This document shows positions 8,522 to 16,825 of a stretch of 58,635 bases of DNA, piece after piece (position 1 is the stretch's first letter; every line of letters starts with the position of its first letter). Made by a program: the position numbers and the translations under genes. Source of the DNA: Paraburkholderia nodosa DSM 21604 (GTDB lineage Bacteria > Pseudomonadota > Gammaproteobacteria > Burkholderiales > Burkholderiaceae). The stretch is taken from the NCBI RefSeq assembly GCF_000519185.1, contig NZ_JAFA01000044.1:1-58635 (forward strand), in the 5' to 3' direction. Below the pieces are notes generated by a model. That model ran no database searches, had not been told where the DNA came from, and saw only the letters and a list, made by a program, of their open reading frames with translations.

Positions 8522-10572
8522 GGTGCGATACGATCGCCTCCTTTGGACTCGGGACCATATGGGAGCAGCCGAGCGATCGTCTGAGATCATTAGAGTGAGC
8601 CTGAGCCGCGGCCGGCTGCGTTCCCGACGCTTCGGCCGGGGAGCCATCGATATGCATGTCATGAATGAGCTCGCGCGCCGCTAGGACGGCTTGATCGCTA
8701 CACGTCTTGCTGCCCTCGCCCCGCAGTTGCGCGACAGGCAGCGCGATGGCGAACTCCGACTCCCGCGGCACAGCAAGGACAGCCCAATCGCAACCATCCG
8801 CAGTTGCAGTTTCTTTCTCTATCGGGCACGTGGTCGAGCATCGTCGAAACGCGTTCACTGCACGCCCAGTCGATACATTAGTGGGCGCCCCCTCTTGCGC
8901 ACTACGCGCTAGCGAATCTGGACGAGATGTCCGGGCGCGGGCCTCCCGCAACCGTCCTGTGCTGCGTCAGATCGCTCAGCAATAGCCGAGTAATTACATT
9001 ACAAAATACGTGCTATTCACTACGCGCATGATTCCTGGGAAGAGTATGTTGTGTGCCGGGCCACAAGCTGATTTCTCTGCCACCGATTGACCTGCTCGCG
9101 GCGTGAAACATTCATCGTAGATTTGCCCGGATGGCCCGCTAGTACGCGAACTCAGAGCATCGCGAATTTGGCCCCGAATGTTTCACGACGTGGCGAGACG
9201 AAATTGTTGCTGCGCCAAGCCATGGAGACGAGCAATTGCTTACGGAGGGGCGATCCGGCTTCGCCCTTGGCTAATTTGTTTGACCCACTCATATCTGTTA
9301 GTTGCATTATTTTCATAATCGCACCGATGTCGCCGTAGACTCTGTTAATCGTAACTTCGACGCCCAGATGGGTGCTTCCCCGCTCGGGGAACACTCGCAT
9401 CGGAGAAAGGAGGAGATCGATACCAGGCGATAGAGACTGGCACTCTCGTTGCACGTTCGGCAAGCCAGTTGTCCCACGCAGACAAGATCAACTTGTGCCC
9501 CTCCCTTGCCTGCGATTCTACGCCGTACCAATGGACATTCAGAATGGCTCCGAGAACGGACACCCAACTAGCGCCCTATGTCCGTCGATCGGAGCAATCA
9601 GTCTCGCGGGGATACGTACGACATAACCGCTTGCTAACGCGCGGACATTGCGCGCCGTACTAGTGCTTCGGATGCCAACTGCAACATGCTTACGATAAGA
9701 CGCGCACAAGGTTACGCGGACACAGCGAAAGTTTAGTTCCGCGACAGACGTGTTCTATGAACTCGACGCCGCCTTTTGCCGCGACACTCACGAGAACTTG
9801 ATCAATCGCGGCATGCGATTCAGAGACAACCCAAGGCGGGCGGCCACGCGTCAAAGAGCGTCCAAAGCCTTGCGTCGAGCCTGCGAGTTACAAGAGAGCT
9901 CCGCGCAAGAGCGCTACAGACCCGTAGCTTACTAACGACTACGAGTGCAGCAGCGTATTTAGCAATTGGACAGAGAACCCAGATGCTTGACGAACTGCAG
10001 CAACGAAGATCAGGCGATCAAAAAACTAGGGGGGCCCAAACTTGTAAGACACGGCTGCAGTTTAGGATCGTCTACATGAGTCGGACATGAGATTGCCGCG
10101 ACTGGTTTCAAGAAAACGTTCCAACTTCCATTACAGAGAAGGTGTGCTCGCGCATCGGATGCCAAACACGCGGCCCAAAAAAGGGAGACTAGATGGCTGC
10201 CCATGGATCGAGAGACGTCGACACTCACAGTTATCTTTTCGCGCAGTTGTGCCATTTCGCCAGTTCCGCGATGATGCGGCGAGCGTGTACAAATTGAGTT
10301 GCGCGTCAGATGAATGGGGCGTCAGCGCCTACGGCTAGCGTTGTTCCCTCATTGCCAAGACGACCTCTTCGCACAGCTACAGATAGGGCGCCGTCCTAGC
10401 TGGTTAAGCAAGACGCCAACTTGCTCTCTTGCTTGCCACGTTCCACGAAGGCCGCCAACGATATAGGCTCCGCTGGCTAACCGAGCATTCACTAACTTCG
10501 AAAAAGTCTGACGGACGAACTGATGCGCACAGGGGCCGCGTTGTACGCGGCAGTTCAACTGTGACACGTCGA
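8522..10572. other. 2-kb gene-poor region
   Basis: Only short frames overlapping on both strands are present and none matches a family I recognise. A minus-strand frame at 9345-9563 (starting MSVLGAILNVHWYG) has a plausible composition but no support. A 12-bp inverted repeat, CGTGAAACATTC at 9102-9113 and GAATGTTTCACG at 9176-9187, is the only clear structure. The region leads into the parS-like sites and may be non-coding flank of the partition locus or eroded DNA. Confidence 0.4.
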
Positions 10573-10587
10573 ATCCGTACTATGGAC
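10573..10587 (+). repeat. parS-like palindrome, copy 1 (13/15)
   Basis: ATCCGTACTATGGAC matches the 15-bp palindrome at 10945 and 11035 (read on the opposite strand) at 13 of 15 positions. Four such copies lie between 10.57 and 11.05 kb, immediately beyond the 3' end of parB, and are the best candidates for the ParB binding sites of this replicon. Confidence 0.55.
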
Positions 10588-10742
10588 TTTGCGCGGACCT
10601 GCTTAGCTCGCTGACAAATGAACGCGAAAATTACCGGGGCATCTCGCCTAGCAGGCCATCTCCGATGCTCAACGCTCGGGCCCGCGATATCGATCACCGG
10701 ACTCAAGGCCCGTCGCGCGTCTATGCAGATCAGGTCTTCAGA

Positions 10743-10757
10743 ATCCATACTATGGAC
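10743..10757 (+). repeat. parS-like palindrome, copy 2 (14/15)
   Basis: ATCCATACTATGGAC differs from the perfect form only at the first base. It lies 170 bases from copy 1 and 202 bases from copy 3. Its orientation, judged from the central base, is opposite to that of copies 3 and 4. Confidence 0.65.
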
Positions 10758-10944
10758 CGGTACGTGACTCATTCACTTTCGCGCCATCGCGGCGCGTTTG
10801 TCAGGCGTGGCCAGTTTCTTTTCCAGTTGCATGCCGAGTCGCGTAGAGGGGCGGTATGCCCAAGTTCAGCCTGAATCACCGGCAAAGCGCAAGCCAAGCA
10901 CAATACGTAAAGGGGCATCGATATGGCAATCCCGTTGCCACAGG

Positions 10945-10959
10945 GTCCATAGTATGGAC
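10945..10959 (+). repeat. parS-like palindrome, copy 3 (perfect)
   Basis: GTCCATAGTATGGAC has perfect seven-base arms around a central G. It is identical to copy 4, 90 bases away. Confidence 0.75.
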
Positions 10960-11034
10960 TCGTTGCGTCACCTCGTTGTTCGTGTCCCGGCGAAAACGAC
11001 ACGCAGCGCAACTTCGATCGGTACCATCGCACAA

Positions 11035-11049
11035 GTCCATAGTATGGAC
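11035..11049 (+). repeat. parS-like palindrome, copy 4 (perfect)
   Basis: GTCCATAGTATGGAC, identical to copy 3, lies 22 bases beyond the terminator hairpin of the par operon. It is the copy closest to parB. Confidence 0.75.
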
Positions 11050-11070
11050 CGCCGAAACACAGGCGCAAAA

Positions 11071-11091
11071 AAACCCGCTCAAGGCGGGTTT
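11071..11091 (-). terminator. Rho-independent terminator of the par operon
   Basis: AAACCCGC and GCGGGTTT form an eight-base-pair stem with a five-base loop. On the minus strand it is followed by a T run. It lies 20 bases after the parB stop and ends leftward par transcription before the parS-like sites. Confidence 0.85.
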
Positions 11092-11111
11092 CGAAGAAAA
11101 ACTGACTTCGC

Positions 11112-12080
11112 TCATTTCGGATGAGGATTGAACGTCTCACTAATTAGTGCCCGTATTTGCGCCTCAAGGGCCTCCGTCATCACCCCTGGCTTGAACTTAA
11201 TACTAAAACCGTTCATGTCCTTTGTAATCGATCCTGCGTGCTCCTTACCGGCGAAAAACTTGTCAATACTTCTCTCGTTCGCGCTCGCGGAAGTGGCACC
11301 ACGCGTCGCGAGCAGCTTGATTGCCCCCGCCGCTTTCCCTTGCTCAAGTTCTCCCGAAACCACGTCGGGCCAAATCTCACGCGCGGCCGAAAGACCAGCC
11401 TCCCCGAACTTCCGGATAGCCGATACGATTGCTTCGGCGGCGTTTGCTCCCAAGAGGCGCGGCTGAATATCCAGGTCCTTAAGGATGAACGCCGGGAGCT
11501 TGTCGAAGCTCAGAAACTGAAAGAGCCCACTTCGCGAGAGCCCAAGTGCCTCAGCCAATCGCTTTCGGTCCGGAAACTCCTTTTCCGTACGCCGGATCGA
11601 GAGGCTAATCTCATAGTCCGACAGATCGTCACGGCTGACATTTTCGACCATCGCCAAGACTGCCATGTCTGAATCGGAGCAATCCGCCACCACGGCCTTG
11701 ATCGAATCCAGGCCCAGAACCTTGTGTGCGCGCCAGCGCCGCTCGCCCGCAACGATCTGATAGCCCGACTCCACACGTCGCACGACGATCGGTTGCACCT
11801 GCCCGACCTCACGAATCGACTCCGCCAACTCGCTCAACTTTGTTTCGTTGAATATCCGGCGCGGTTGCCACGGATTAGGAGCAATCGCTGCAACCGACAA
11901 CTGCGACGCAACACCGGCCGCCTCGAGTTCCTGCACGCGTAGTTGTGCGACCGCAAGCGCACCAGCAAGCCCAGGTGCAGTCTGCGTGCGCTCCGTACGC
12001 TTCACCTCGTCCTCATTGATCGAGGACGTCTTTCGAATTCCGGCGGTCTTCGCCAGCAGTTGTTCACGCATATTGCTCAT
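11112..12080 (-). CDS. parB: ParB partition protein
   Basis: This is the centromere-binding CTPase of a type Ia partition system (322 residues). The N-terminal ParB/Spo0J domain shows IAPNPWQPRRIFNETKLSEL, VGQVQPIVVRRV, the conserved GERRWRAHK arginine patch and MAVLAMVENVSRDDLSDYEI. The helix-turn-helix follows (RKRLAEALGLSRSGLFQFL), and a C-terminal region ends near FNPHPK. The start chosen is the ATG whose first bases overlap the parA TGA (ATGA), giving MSNMREQLLAKTAG; a start five codons upstream inside parA is less likely. It is co-transcribed with parA and ends before a strong terminator, beyond which lie four candidate binding sites. Confidence 0.93.
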   Translation of the reverse strand: MSNMREQLLAKTAGIRKTSSINEDEVKRTERTQTAPGLAGALAVAQLRVQELEAAGVASQLSVAAIAPNPWQPRRIFNETKLSELAESIREVGQVQPIVVRRVESGYQIVAGERRWRAHKVLGLDSIKAVVADCSDSDMAVLAMVENVSRDDLSDYEISLSIRRTEKEFPDRKRLAEALGLSRSGLFQFLSFDKLPAFILKDLDIQPRLLGANAAEAIVSAIRKFGEAGLSAAREIWPDVVSGELEQGKAAGAIKLLATRGATSASANERSIDKFFAGKEHAGSITKDMNGFSIKFKPGVMTEALEAQIRALISETFNPHPK

Positions 12081-13288
12081 TGCGCGGTCCTCCATTTTTC
12101 TTCATAAATTTCGTCCATCCAGCGGCAGTAGTCGATGAGTGGCTGTCGAACGCGCTGCAGCGCCTTAGCCGCACTATGCGAGCTGCTGATATCGAACACT
12201 GTGGAAAAGGCGAGTGCGCCGGTACTCATGACCGAACTCGCAGGCACCTCGATGGCATGAAGCCAGTTCTCGTATGCGCTCTCCGCCCACGCACGAACTA
12301 TCGGCGCCGACGAAGTACGTCCGTAGTCCACCCTCGATAGCAGCAACGAGATGAAGTCATACTGCTTGCCTTGCTCGTACTTGATAAAGCTCTTCGATAC
12401 GTCCGAGAACAAACGCCAAAACGACAATGAGCTGATGAAATCCAGGTTCTCCGGAACCATCGGCATCACCAGCGCGTCCGCCGCCAGGAGCGCGTTCAGA
12501 TTCATATAGGACAGCGACGGTGACGTATCCATAAGGATGTAGTCATATTGCTTGCGAAGTGGCTCGAGACCTTCTCGCAGTACCGTCCAGAACTTGAATC
12601 CCGGCTTGATCTTCTGCATTGCGGGCAAATGAAATTCCGCCCCAATGAGTTCTGTATGGGCCGGGATGACGTCGAGGCCGTCCCAGTAAGTTGACTGAAC
12701 GCGTGCTCCGAGCCCCCCTTCAATTTGCTGGTCGTAAATATAGGGGAGGACCGTGTCCTCCGGCGTGACATCCTTCTCTGCATACAAGCCACAGAGTTCA
12801 GACAACGAGGCTTGCGGATCGAGGTCGACGACGAGGACCTTGCGTCCCCGTAGCGTAAGGCCTTGGGCAAGGCACATTGTCGTCGTGGTCTTTGCGGACC
12901 CGCCTTTGAGCTGGGCTGTTATGATTATTTTCCCATCAGGCTCTCTCGTCCCCGTCACGAGGGGAGTCTGGTAAATGTCTGAGACTTTCTGCACCCAGAC
13001 GCGGGCCTCCTCTAGCGTGAAGGTCCGTGTGCGGCCAGTACCTGCTGCGGTGCCTGGCGGCAATTCACCATCCGCTTTCGTGGCCAGATATTGAACCTGC
13101 GAATGCGTGATGTTGCACATCGCGGCAATCTCGCCGGTCTTGAATACGGGCGCAGCCTTTCGGGGTCTTGGTGCGAGGATGGTTTCGCGCAATTCGTCCG
13201 TAAAAATCGACACCTTCTCAGCGAACGCGCTAATCTGCTCCAGAGGCACAGTCCGGTCAACAGCTGGAAGTTGGCTTGTTTTCACCAT
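12077..13288 (-). CDS. parA: ParA partition ATPase (type Ia, with N-terminal DNA-binding domain)
   Basis: This 403-residue Walker-type ATPase positions the replicon through ParB. Residues 1 to about 115 form the extra N-terminal region of type Ia ParA proteins, with a MerR-like helix-turn-helix (FKTGEIAAMCNITHSQVQYL). The deviant Walker A motif is KGGSAKTTTT (about 128-137). VLVVDLDPQASLSEL carries Walker A', and ILMDTSPSLSYMNL is Walker B. Proteins of this type repress their own operon through the N-terminal domain. An inverted repeat between the promoter and ATG is a suitable operator. Its stop overlaps the parB start, so the pair is translationally coupled. Confidence 0.93.
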   Translation of the reverse strand: MVKTSQLPAVDRTVPLEQISAFAEKVSIFTDELRETILAPRPRKAAPVFKTGEIAAMCNITHSQVQYLATKADGELPPGTAAGTGRTRTFTLEEARVWVQKVSDIYQTPLVTGTREPDGKIIITAQLKGGSAKTTTTMCLAQGLTLRGRKVLVVDLDPQASLSELCGLYAEKDVTPEDTVLPYIYDQQIEGGLGARVQSTYWDGLDVIPAHTELIGAEFHLPAMQKIKPGFKFWTVLREGLEPLRKQYDYILMDTSPSLSYMNLNALLAADALVMPMVPENLDFISSLSFWRLFSDVSKSFIKYEQGKQYDFISLLLSRVDYGRTSSAPIVRAWAESAYENWLHAIEVPASSVMSTGALAFSTVFDISSSHSAAKALQRVRQPLIDYCRWMDEIYEEKWRTAQ

Positions 13289-13290
13289 TC

Positions 13291-13350
13291 TGAGGTTTTC
13301 GTGAGGTCATAGACAAACCTCATAATACAGAAGCTACTTGAAATTTTCAG
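13291..13350 (-). promoter_or_regulatory. parAB promoter and operator
   Basis: On the minus strand a -35 CTGAAA (13345-13350) and a -10 TATTAT (13322-13327) are 17 bases apart. Between the -10 and the parA ATG lies an inverted repeat, TGAGGT at 13302-13307 and ACCTCA at 13317-13322, with a further TGAGGT at 13291-13296. This is the expected place for ParA autorepression. The TGAGGT core is also the core of the replication iterons, so Rep might bind here too. Confidence 0.6.
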
Positions 13351-13443
13351 CCTAAATCACTGTAAACATAGAAATAAATTGCATTTCCCAGGGTTCTGGC
13401 ACGCGCAAATCTCGAGTTGCATGGACGAGCCCCGACAAATCGA

Positions 13444-13627
13444 GCACAAATAGGCTCACCTTCCCCTGCGTGACGCGCCCAAAACAAACCACAAAATGGC
13501 GAACAACTCGGTATCCGTACGCCAAAAGCACAATCAACCTCACCTTCACCCCCCTCGGGCGGCCCGAAGCATCCGCATTTGAATCCTCGGGACGTCACAA
13601 TTAGCGGTGTGCACAATGGACCTCACC
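13444..13627 (-). repeat. Left iteron group of the replication origin (three copies, minus orientation)
   Basis: Three 17-bp units read on the minus strand as GGTGAGCCTATTTGTGC (13444-13460), GGTGAGGTTGATTGTGC (13528-13544) and GGTGAGGTCCATTGTGC (13611-13627). They are 84 and 83 bases apart, about eight helical turns, and face the opposite way from the right group. Confidence 0.8.
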
Positions 13628-13837
13628 TTGAATCGGCAAGTCTCCCTCACGCCAGAACTGCAAAAGTACGGAAACAGCCTTGGAGATTCGATTACCAGCC
13701 GCTCGATCTGCTGCACTGCGCAAGCTATCGCTCTTTTGGGGTACGTGTTTGTATGTTGTTTTTGTAAACAAAAACCGAACACACAAACTAACAGGAGACT
13801 CATGTATCCATAATAATCAGCTAGTTAGGCCCATAAA

Positions 13838-14147
13838 GGTGAGGCTGATTGTGCTGAAGGTGAGGTCAGATGTGCATGAAAGTGAGGCTTTTGACCCGAA
13901 AAGGTGAGATTGCACCCGCACAATGGTGAGGTTCGATGAGCAAGGATCGCACTTATCCACAATGGTGAGGTCCTTTGTGCAATCTGAACGAAACAGCTCG
14001 GGGGGCCGCGGTGTACGGCCCGCATCGACAATCGCGGGATCGGTATGGTGAGGTTCGTTGTGCGCACGGTGAGGTTCCTTGTGCTCAATTCGCTAGAAGC
14101 CCGCAGGCGTGCTTGACAGCCCTCCGTGATGGTGAGGTTCGTTGTGT
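13838..14147 (+). repeat. Right iteron group of the replication origin (plus orientation)
   Basis: Units fitting GGTGAGGTTCNTTGTGC occur at 13838, 13859, 13925, 13964, 14047, 14068 and 14131, with two degenerate units at 13881 and 13903. Several pairs are 21 bases apart (13838/13859, 14047/14068), the classic iteron spacing. The set lies directly upstream of rep and surrounds a DnaA box. It is the likely origin of vegetative replication, where the Rep initiator binds. Confidence 0.9.
13953..13961 (+). other. DnaA box in the origin
   Basis: TTATCCACA is a perfect consensus DnaA box. It is placed between two iterons (13925-13941 and 13964-13980), which supports a DnaA-assisted iteron origin. 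Confidence 0.8.
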
Positions 14148-14175
14148 TGACACCTCACCCATGAGTGATAAAGTC
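14131..14175 (+). promoter_or_regulatory. rep promoter embedded in an iteron inverted repeat
   Basis: A consensus -35 TTGACA (14147-14152) and a weaker -10 TAAAGT (14169-14174) are 16 bases apart. GGTGAGGT (14131-14138) and ACCTCACC (14152-14159) form perfect inverted arms across the -35. Rep binding here would block the promoter, the usual autoregulation of iteron initiators. A start near 14181 would place the GTG at 14165 outside the transcript and favours the ATG at 14204. Confidence 0.6.
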
Positions 14176-14203
14176 GCGTGAATCCAATCGGGCAACTCAC
14201 GCA

Positions 14204-15607
14204 ATGGCATCGGACAATCCGGAAGAGGGCAGAACGAAAACGACACCTCGGCAAATGGCCTTGGCGTTGTTCGAGGACATGTTCGATCTCGGTTTGCCAG
14301 TGAACGAGTCGAGCCGCGAGATCGGATATCAACGCAACAACTTCTTCACCGAAATCGTGAACATGGGGTTGCCGGCGCGGCGCTTCTTGGACGCGGCGTA
14401 CTTCATCGTCGCCCAGGAGTCTCAGACGCAGGACCAGTATGACGTCGAACTGAACTACTTCAAGTGGCTGATGCGCTATGACAGCCGCAATCTCAAGCAC
14501 CTCCGGACTATCGCCGACGAAGCCCAGAATGCCAAGATTCGCTTGACGAATACGCCCTCAGACCGCGACCCGCATGAAGATGACTTGTGGGTCCAGGTCC
14601 AACTCATCGGGCTAGTGGCCTTTCATCGTGGGCGCATTCGGTTCGACGTTCACCCGACCTTAGTGCCACATATTCGCGACCCACGAAAATCACATTGGCT
14701 GAGCTTACGGATATCGACTGCCTTCACGAGAAGTCTGGCCAGAGCGATCTACGACAAGGTACTGCCAAGCGTTCCGGCCGGGCGCACCGAATGGATTCCG
14801 CTTGAGGTGATGCGGACATGGCCTGGGAAAATCGGCGCGAACGCGGCGATTTTCAAATACTTCAAGCGTGACTGGCTCGAACCTGCGGTCAAGGAGATCA
14901 ACGAAGTGTCCGACATCGAGCTCTCGTATGAAACGAGGACCGAGTCCACCTCTTCGAAGAAAATCGATCGTCTGCGCTTCGTGCTCAAGCGAAAAGACAC
15001 GGCCGACGCAGTGATGGCGAGCCTTGCTGACGCGAGCCATGTCTACAAGGTGCTCAAGGACGAGTTCAACCTGTCATCGCGGCACTTCAGCGAGATCTCA
15101 GAGAACCGCGATACGTGGACGGATGAACGCATCCAGCAAGCAATCGAGTACACGCGTTTCCGGCTTCACCGCGGACAGGTCAAGAAGAGTCCGTCTGGTT
15201 ATCTGATGAAGGCACTACGCGACAACTGGAAGATGTCGGAGGCCGAGCGAACGATGGTCGAAGTACAGGCGAAACTGTTGAGCAACGAAGCCCAGCAGAG
15301 CACTGAAGCGGCGGAGCTTCATGCCTCGGTTGCGCACAGCATTGCCTCAAGAGAGGAGGAATCGCGCGCACGCATGAACGAGGAGGCGAGAATCGGTCGC
15401 GAACACTATATGGCCGCCGACGAGAGGAGCAAACGGGACTTCATACGTGGCTGGGTGAACTCCCGGGAGGGCAAGCTGATGCTCCGCCGCATGAAGCTTG
15501 AGCCCGGTGATGTCACCGAAGGAGACATCCTCGGAAGTGGGGAACTTGGCTGGTACCTCGGACAATTTGTTTTTGGACGAATCAGCGTGTCGCGAGCCAG
15601 TAAATAG
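14204..15607 (+). CDS. Plasmid/chromid replication initiator protein (Rep)
   Basis: The 467-residue protein lies directly beside the iterons and divergent from parA. Its central part has the two winged-helix pattern of RepB/Rep_3-type initiators: DVELNYFKWLMRYDSRNL, VQVQLIGLVAFHRGRIRFD, then SLRISTAFTRSLARAIYDKV and IFKYFKRDWLEPAVKEINEV. The C-terminal 150 residues are helical and charged. The protein would bind the 17-bp iterons and open the origin with DnaA. Its own promoter is overlapped by an inverted iteron pair. ATG 14204 is chosen because the -35/-10 lie just upstream; GTG 14165 is the alternative. The exact family name was not checked. Confidence 0.85.
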   Translation: MASDNPEEGRTKTTPRQMALALFEDMFDLGLPVNESSREIGYQRNNFFTEIVNMGLPARRFLDAAYFIVAQESQTQDQYDVELNYFKWLMRYDSRNLKHLRTIADEAQNAKIRLTNTPSDRDPHEDDLWVQVQLIGLVAFHRGRIRFDVHPTLVPHIRDPRKSHWLSLRISTAFTRSLARAIYDKVLPSVPAGRTEWIPLEVMRTWPGKIGANAAIFKYFKRDWLEPAVKEINEVSDIELSYETRTESTSSKKIDRLRFVLKRKDTADAVMASLADASHVYKVLKDEFNLSSRHFSEISENRDTWTDERIQQAIEYTRFRLHRGQVKKSPSGYLMKALRDNWKMSEAERTMVEVQAKLLSNEAQQSTEAAELHASVAHSIASREEESRARMNEEARIGREHYMAADERSKRDFIRGWVNSREGKLMLRRMKLEPGDVTEGDILGSGELGWYLGQFVFGRISVSRASK

Positions 15608-15802
15608 GAGACGTGAGGGCACCGAAAGGTCTGTCGCACGTTTGTTCGGCGTTCAGTAGCACAAACGTCCAACTGCTTGCTCCGAAGTAAGTGACGTCCA
15701 ATTCGTAACAAACCTGACGAGCAACGCGCGCGTGTTCAACGATTGTGCCTACGACATGGCGGCGCCTGCCATTCCGCTGCGCTTCGCCAAGACTCGCTGT
15801 CT

Positions 15803-15893
15803 ATTGTGCCTTCGTTAATGGCAAATGTGCCGTCGCCAGGGGAAAGCGACGGGCGAAAACCTCCCAGCCCCGTCGGACGAAAAGCCTTACGCG
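15803..15893 (+). repeat. Roughly 90-bp direct repeat, copy 1
   Basis: It begins ATTGTGCCTTCGTTAATGGC and runs to the GTCGGACGAAAAGCCTT block. Copy 2 lies 143 bases downstream with scattered substitutions. The segment lies in the gene-free interval behind rep. Confidence 0.65.
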
Positions 15894-15945
15894 GCGGGGA
15901 CTTTGGCGAATTATGCGATCGCCAATGGCGCACTTTTTCCCGCAA

Positions 15946-16035
15946 TTGTGCCTTCGTTAATGGCGAATGTACCGTCGCAGGGAGAAAGCGGCAGGCGAAA
16001 ACCTCAAGTTCGTCGGACGCGAAGCCTTTCGCACG
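15946..16035 (+). repeat. Roughly 90-bp direct repeat, copy 2
   Basis: It begins with the same 20-base block as copy 1 and shares GGCGAAAACCTC and GTCGGACG further in. A minus-strand frame crossing both copies has repeated peptide content only because of the DNA repeat. Confidence 0.65.
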
Positions 16036-16825
16036 AGAGCGCTCAAAATCAAGCGAGGTTCGCGGTGAGCGCCGTACCCGCTTCCGGCAACGGGGTCGGC
16101 GTCGTGCGAAATAGCTATCCCGGTCGGCCCGGTCGACTAGCGCGCTGACTTGGTCTAGGTCGACTATTGGGTTTGGTGTCGACGGTGAGTGGATGTGTGA
16201 CTGCGTAGCCATCGCATAGACCAAAAAAATCTCTGAGAAATCGATCCCTGGAGCTTTTTGCGCGCTCCTGCTCCGGACCGCGCGGTCGCAGCGTGCGCCA
16301 TCGACGTCCAGGCGCGCGCTGGCGCTCGTCACCGGACGCGCTTTCAACATTACCGGCCAACTGTCAAACGGCCATCCGTCGCCACCCGCAGCAGCTGTCC
16401 GTCCCCTGAAACGCGACTAACGGTCATGCCGAATTTCACCCTCCAACACGGGCCAGGCGCAAAACCCCGTCTTCAGGCAGGTGGGTATTCGCACCCTTAA
16501 CTCACGGCTGGCGCAGCCGTCATCGTATTGCGGCGTCTTGACGCCCCGCAGTGAAGCGAGCGTCGTGGGTGTCTGGTATTTACGCCTGTCCCCGGCGCCG
16601 GCTCCAGTCCGAAAATGCCGTATGGGCCTTGCCATCGGCGGATACTGCATCGGGGATGAACTGTTCGCAAGGAGGCTCGCCGACGAACGATGCCAGATCT
16701 TTCCGATCTGGTGGAGGGCCGTCACGCACGGAAGATATACATCGTAGTCCAGAATAATATAGGCGTGTGCTCGACCACGAGCGGTCCACCAACAGTGTTT
16801 GTGGCACCCCTCTGCGGTCAAACGG
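16036..16825. other. Intergenic region with several perfect hairpins
   Basis: No gene is recognised. The interval contains ACGGCTG-GCG-CAGCCGT (16504-16520), GGCGT-CTTG-ACGCC (16532-16545) and CCAGATC-TTTCC-GATCTGG (16693-16711). It could hold a structured RNA or terminators of the leftward ABC gene, but none has a clear T run. Open frames across it (for example 16417-16821 minus) carry no domain I recognise. Confidence 0.4.

Noticed and set aside
9345..9563. Minus-strand frame beginning MSVLGAILNVHWYG
   Set aside because: Composition is plausible but it is short, isolated and unrecognised, so I could not support it as a gene.
13838..14147. CRISPR array
   Set aside because: The repeats are 17 bp, irregularly spaced and beside a rep gene with a DnaA box, which identifies them as iterons.
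15736..16350. Minus-strand 204-codon frame with internal repeats
   Set aside because: The peptide repeats reflect the 90-bp DNA repeats and there is no start signal or family.
16417..16821. Minus-strand frame across the hairpin cluster
   Set aside because: No recognised domain; it covers several hairpins and lacks a ribosome binding site.
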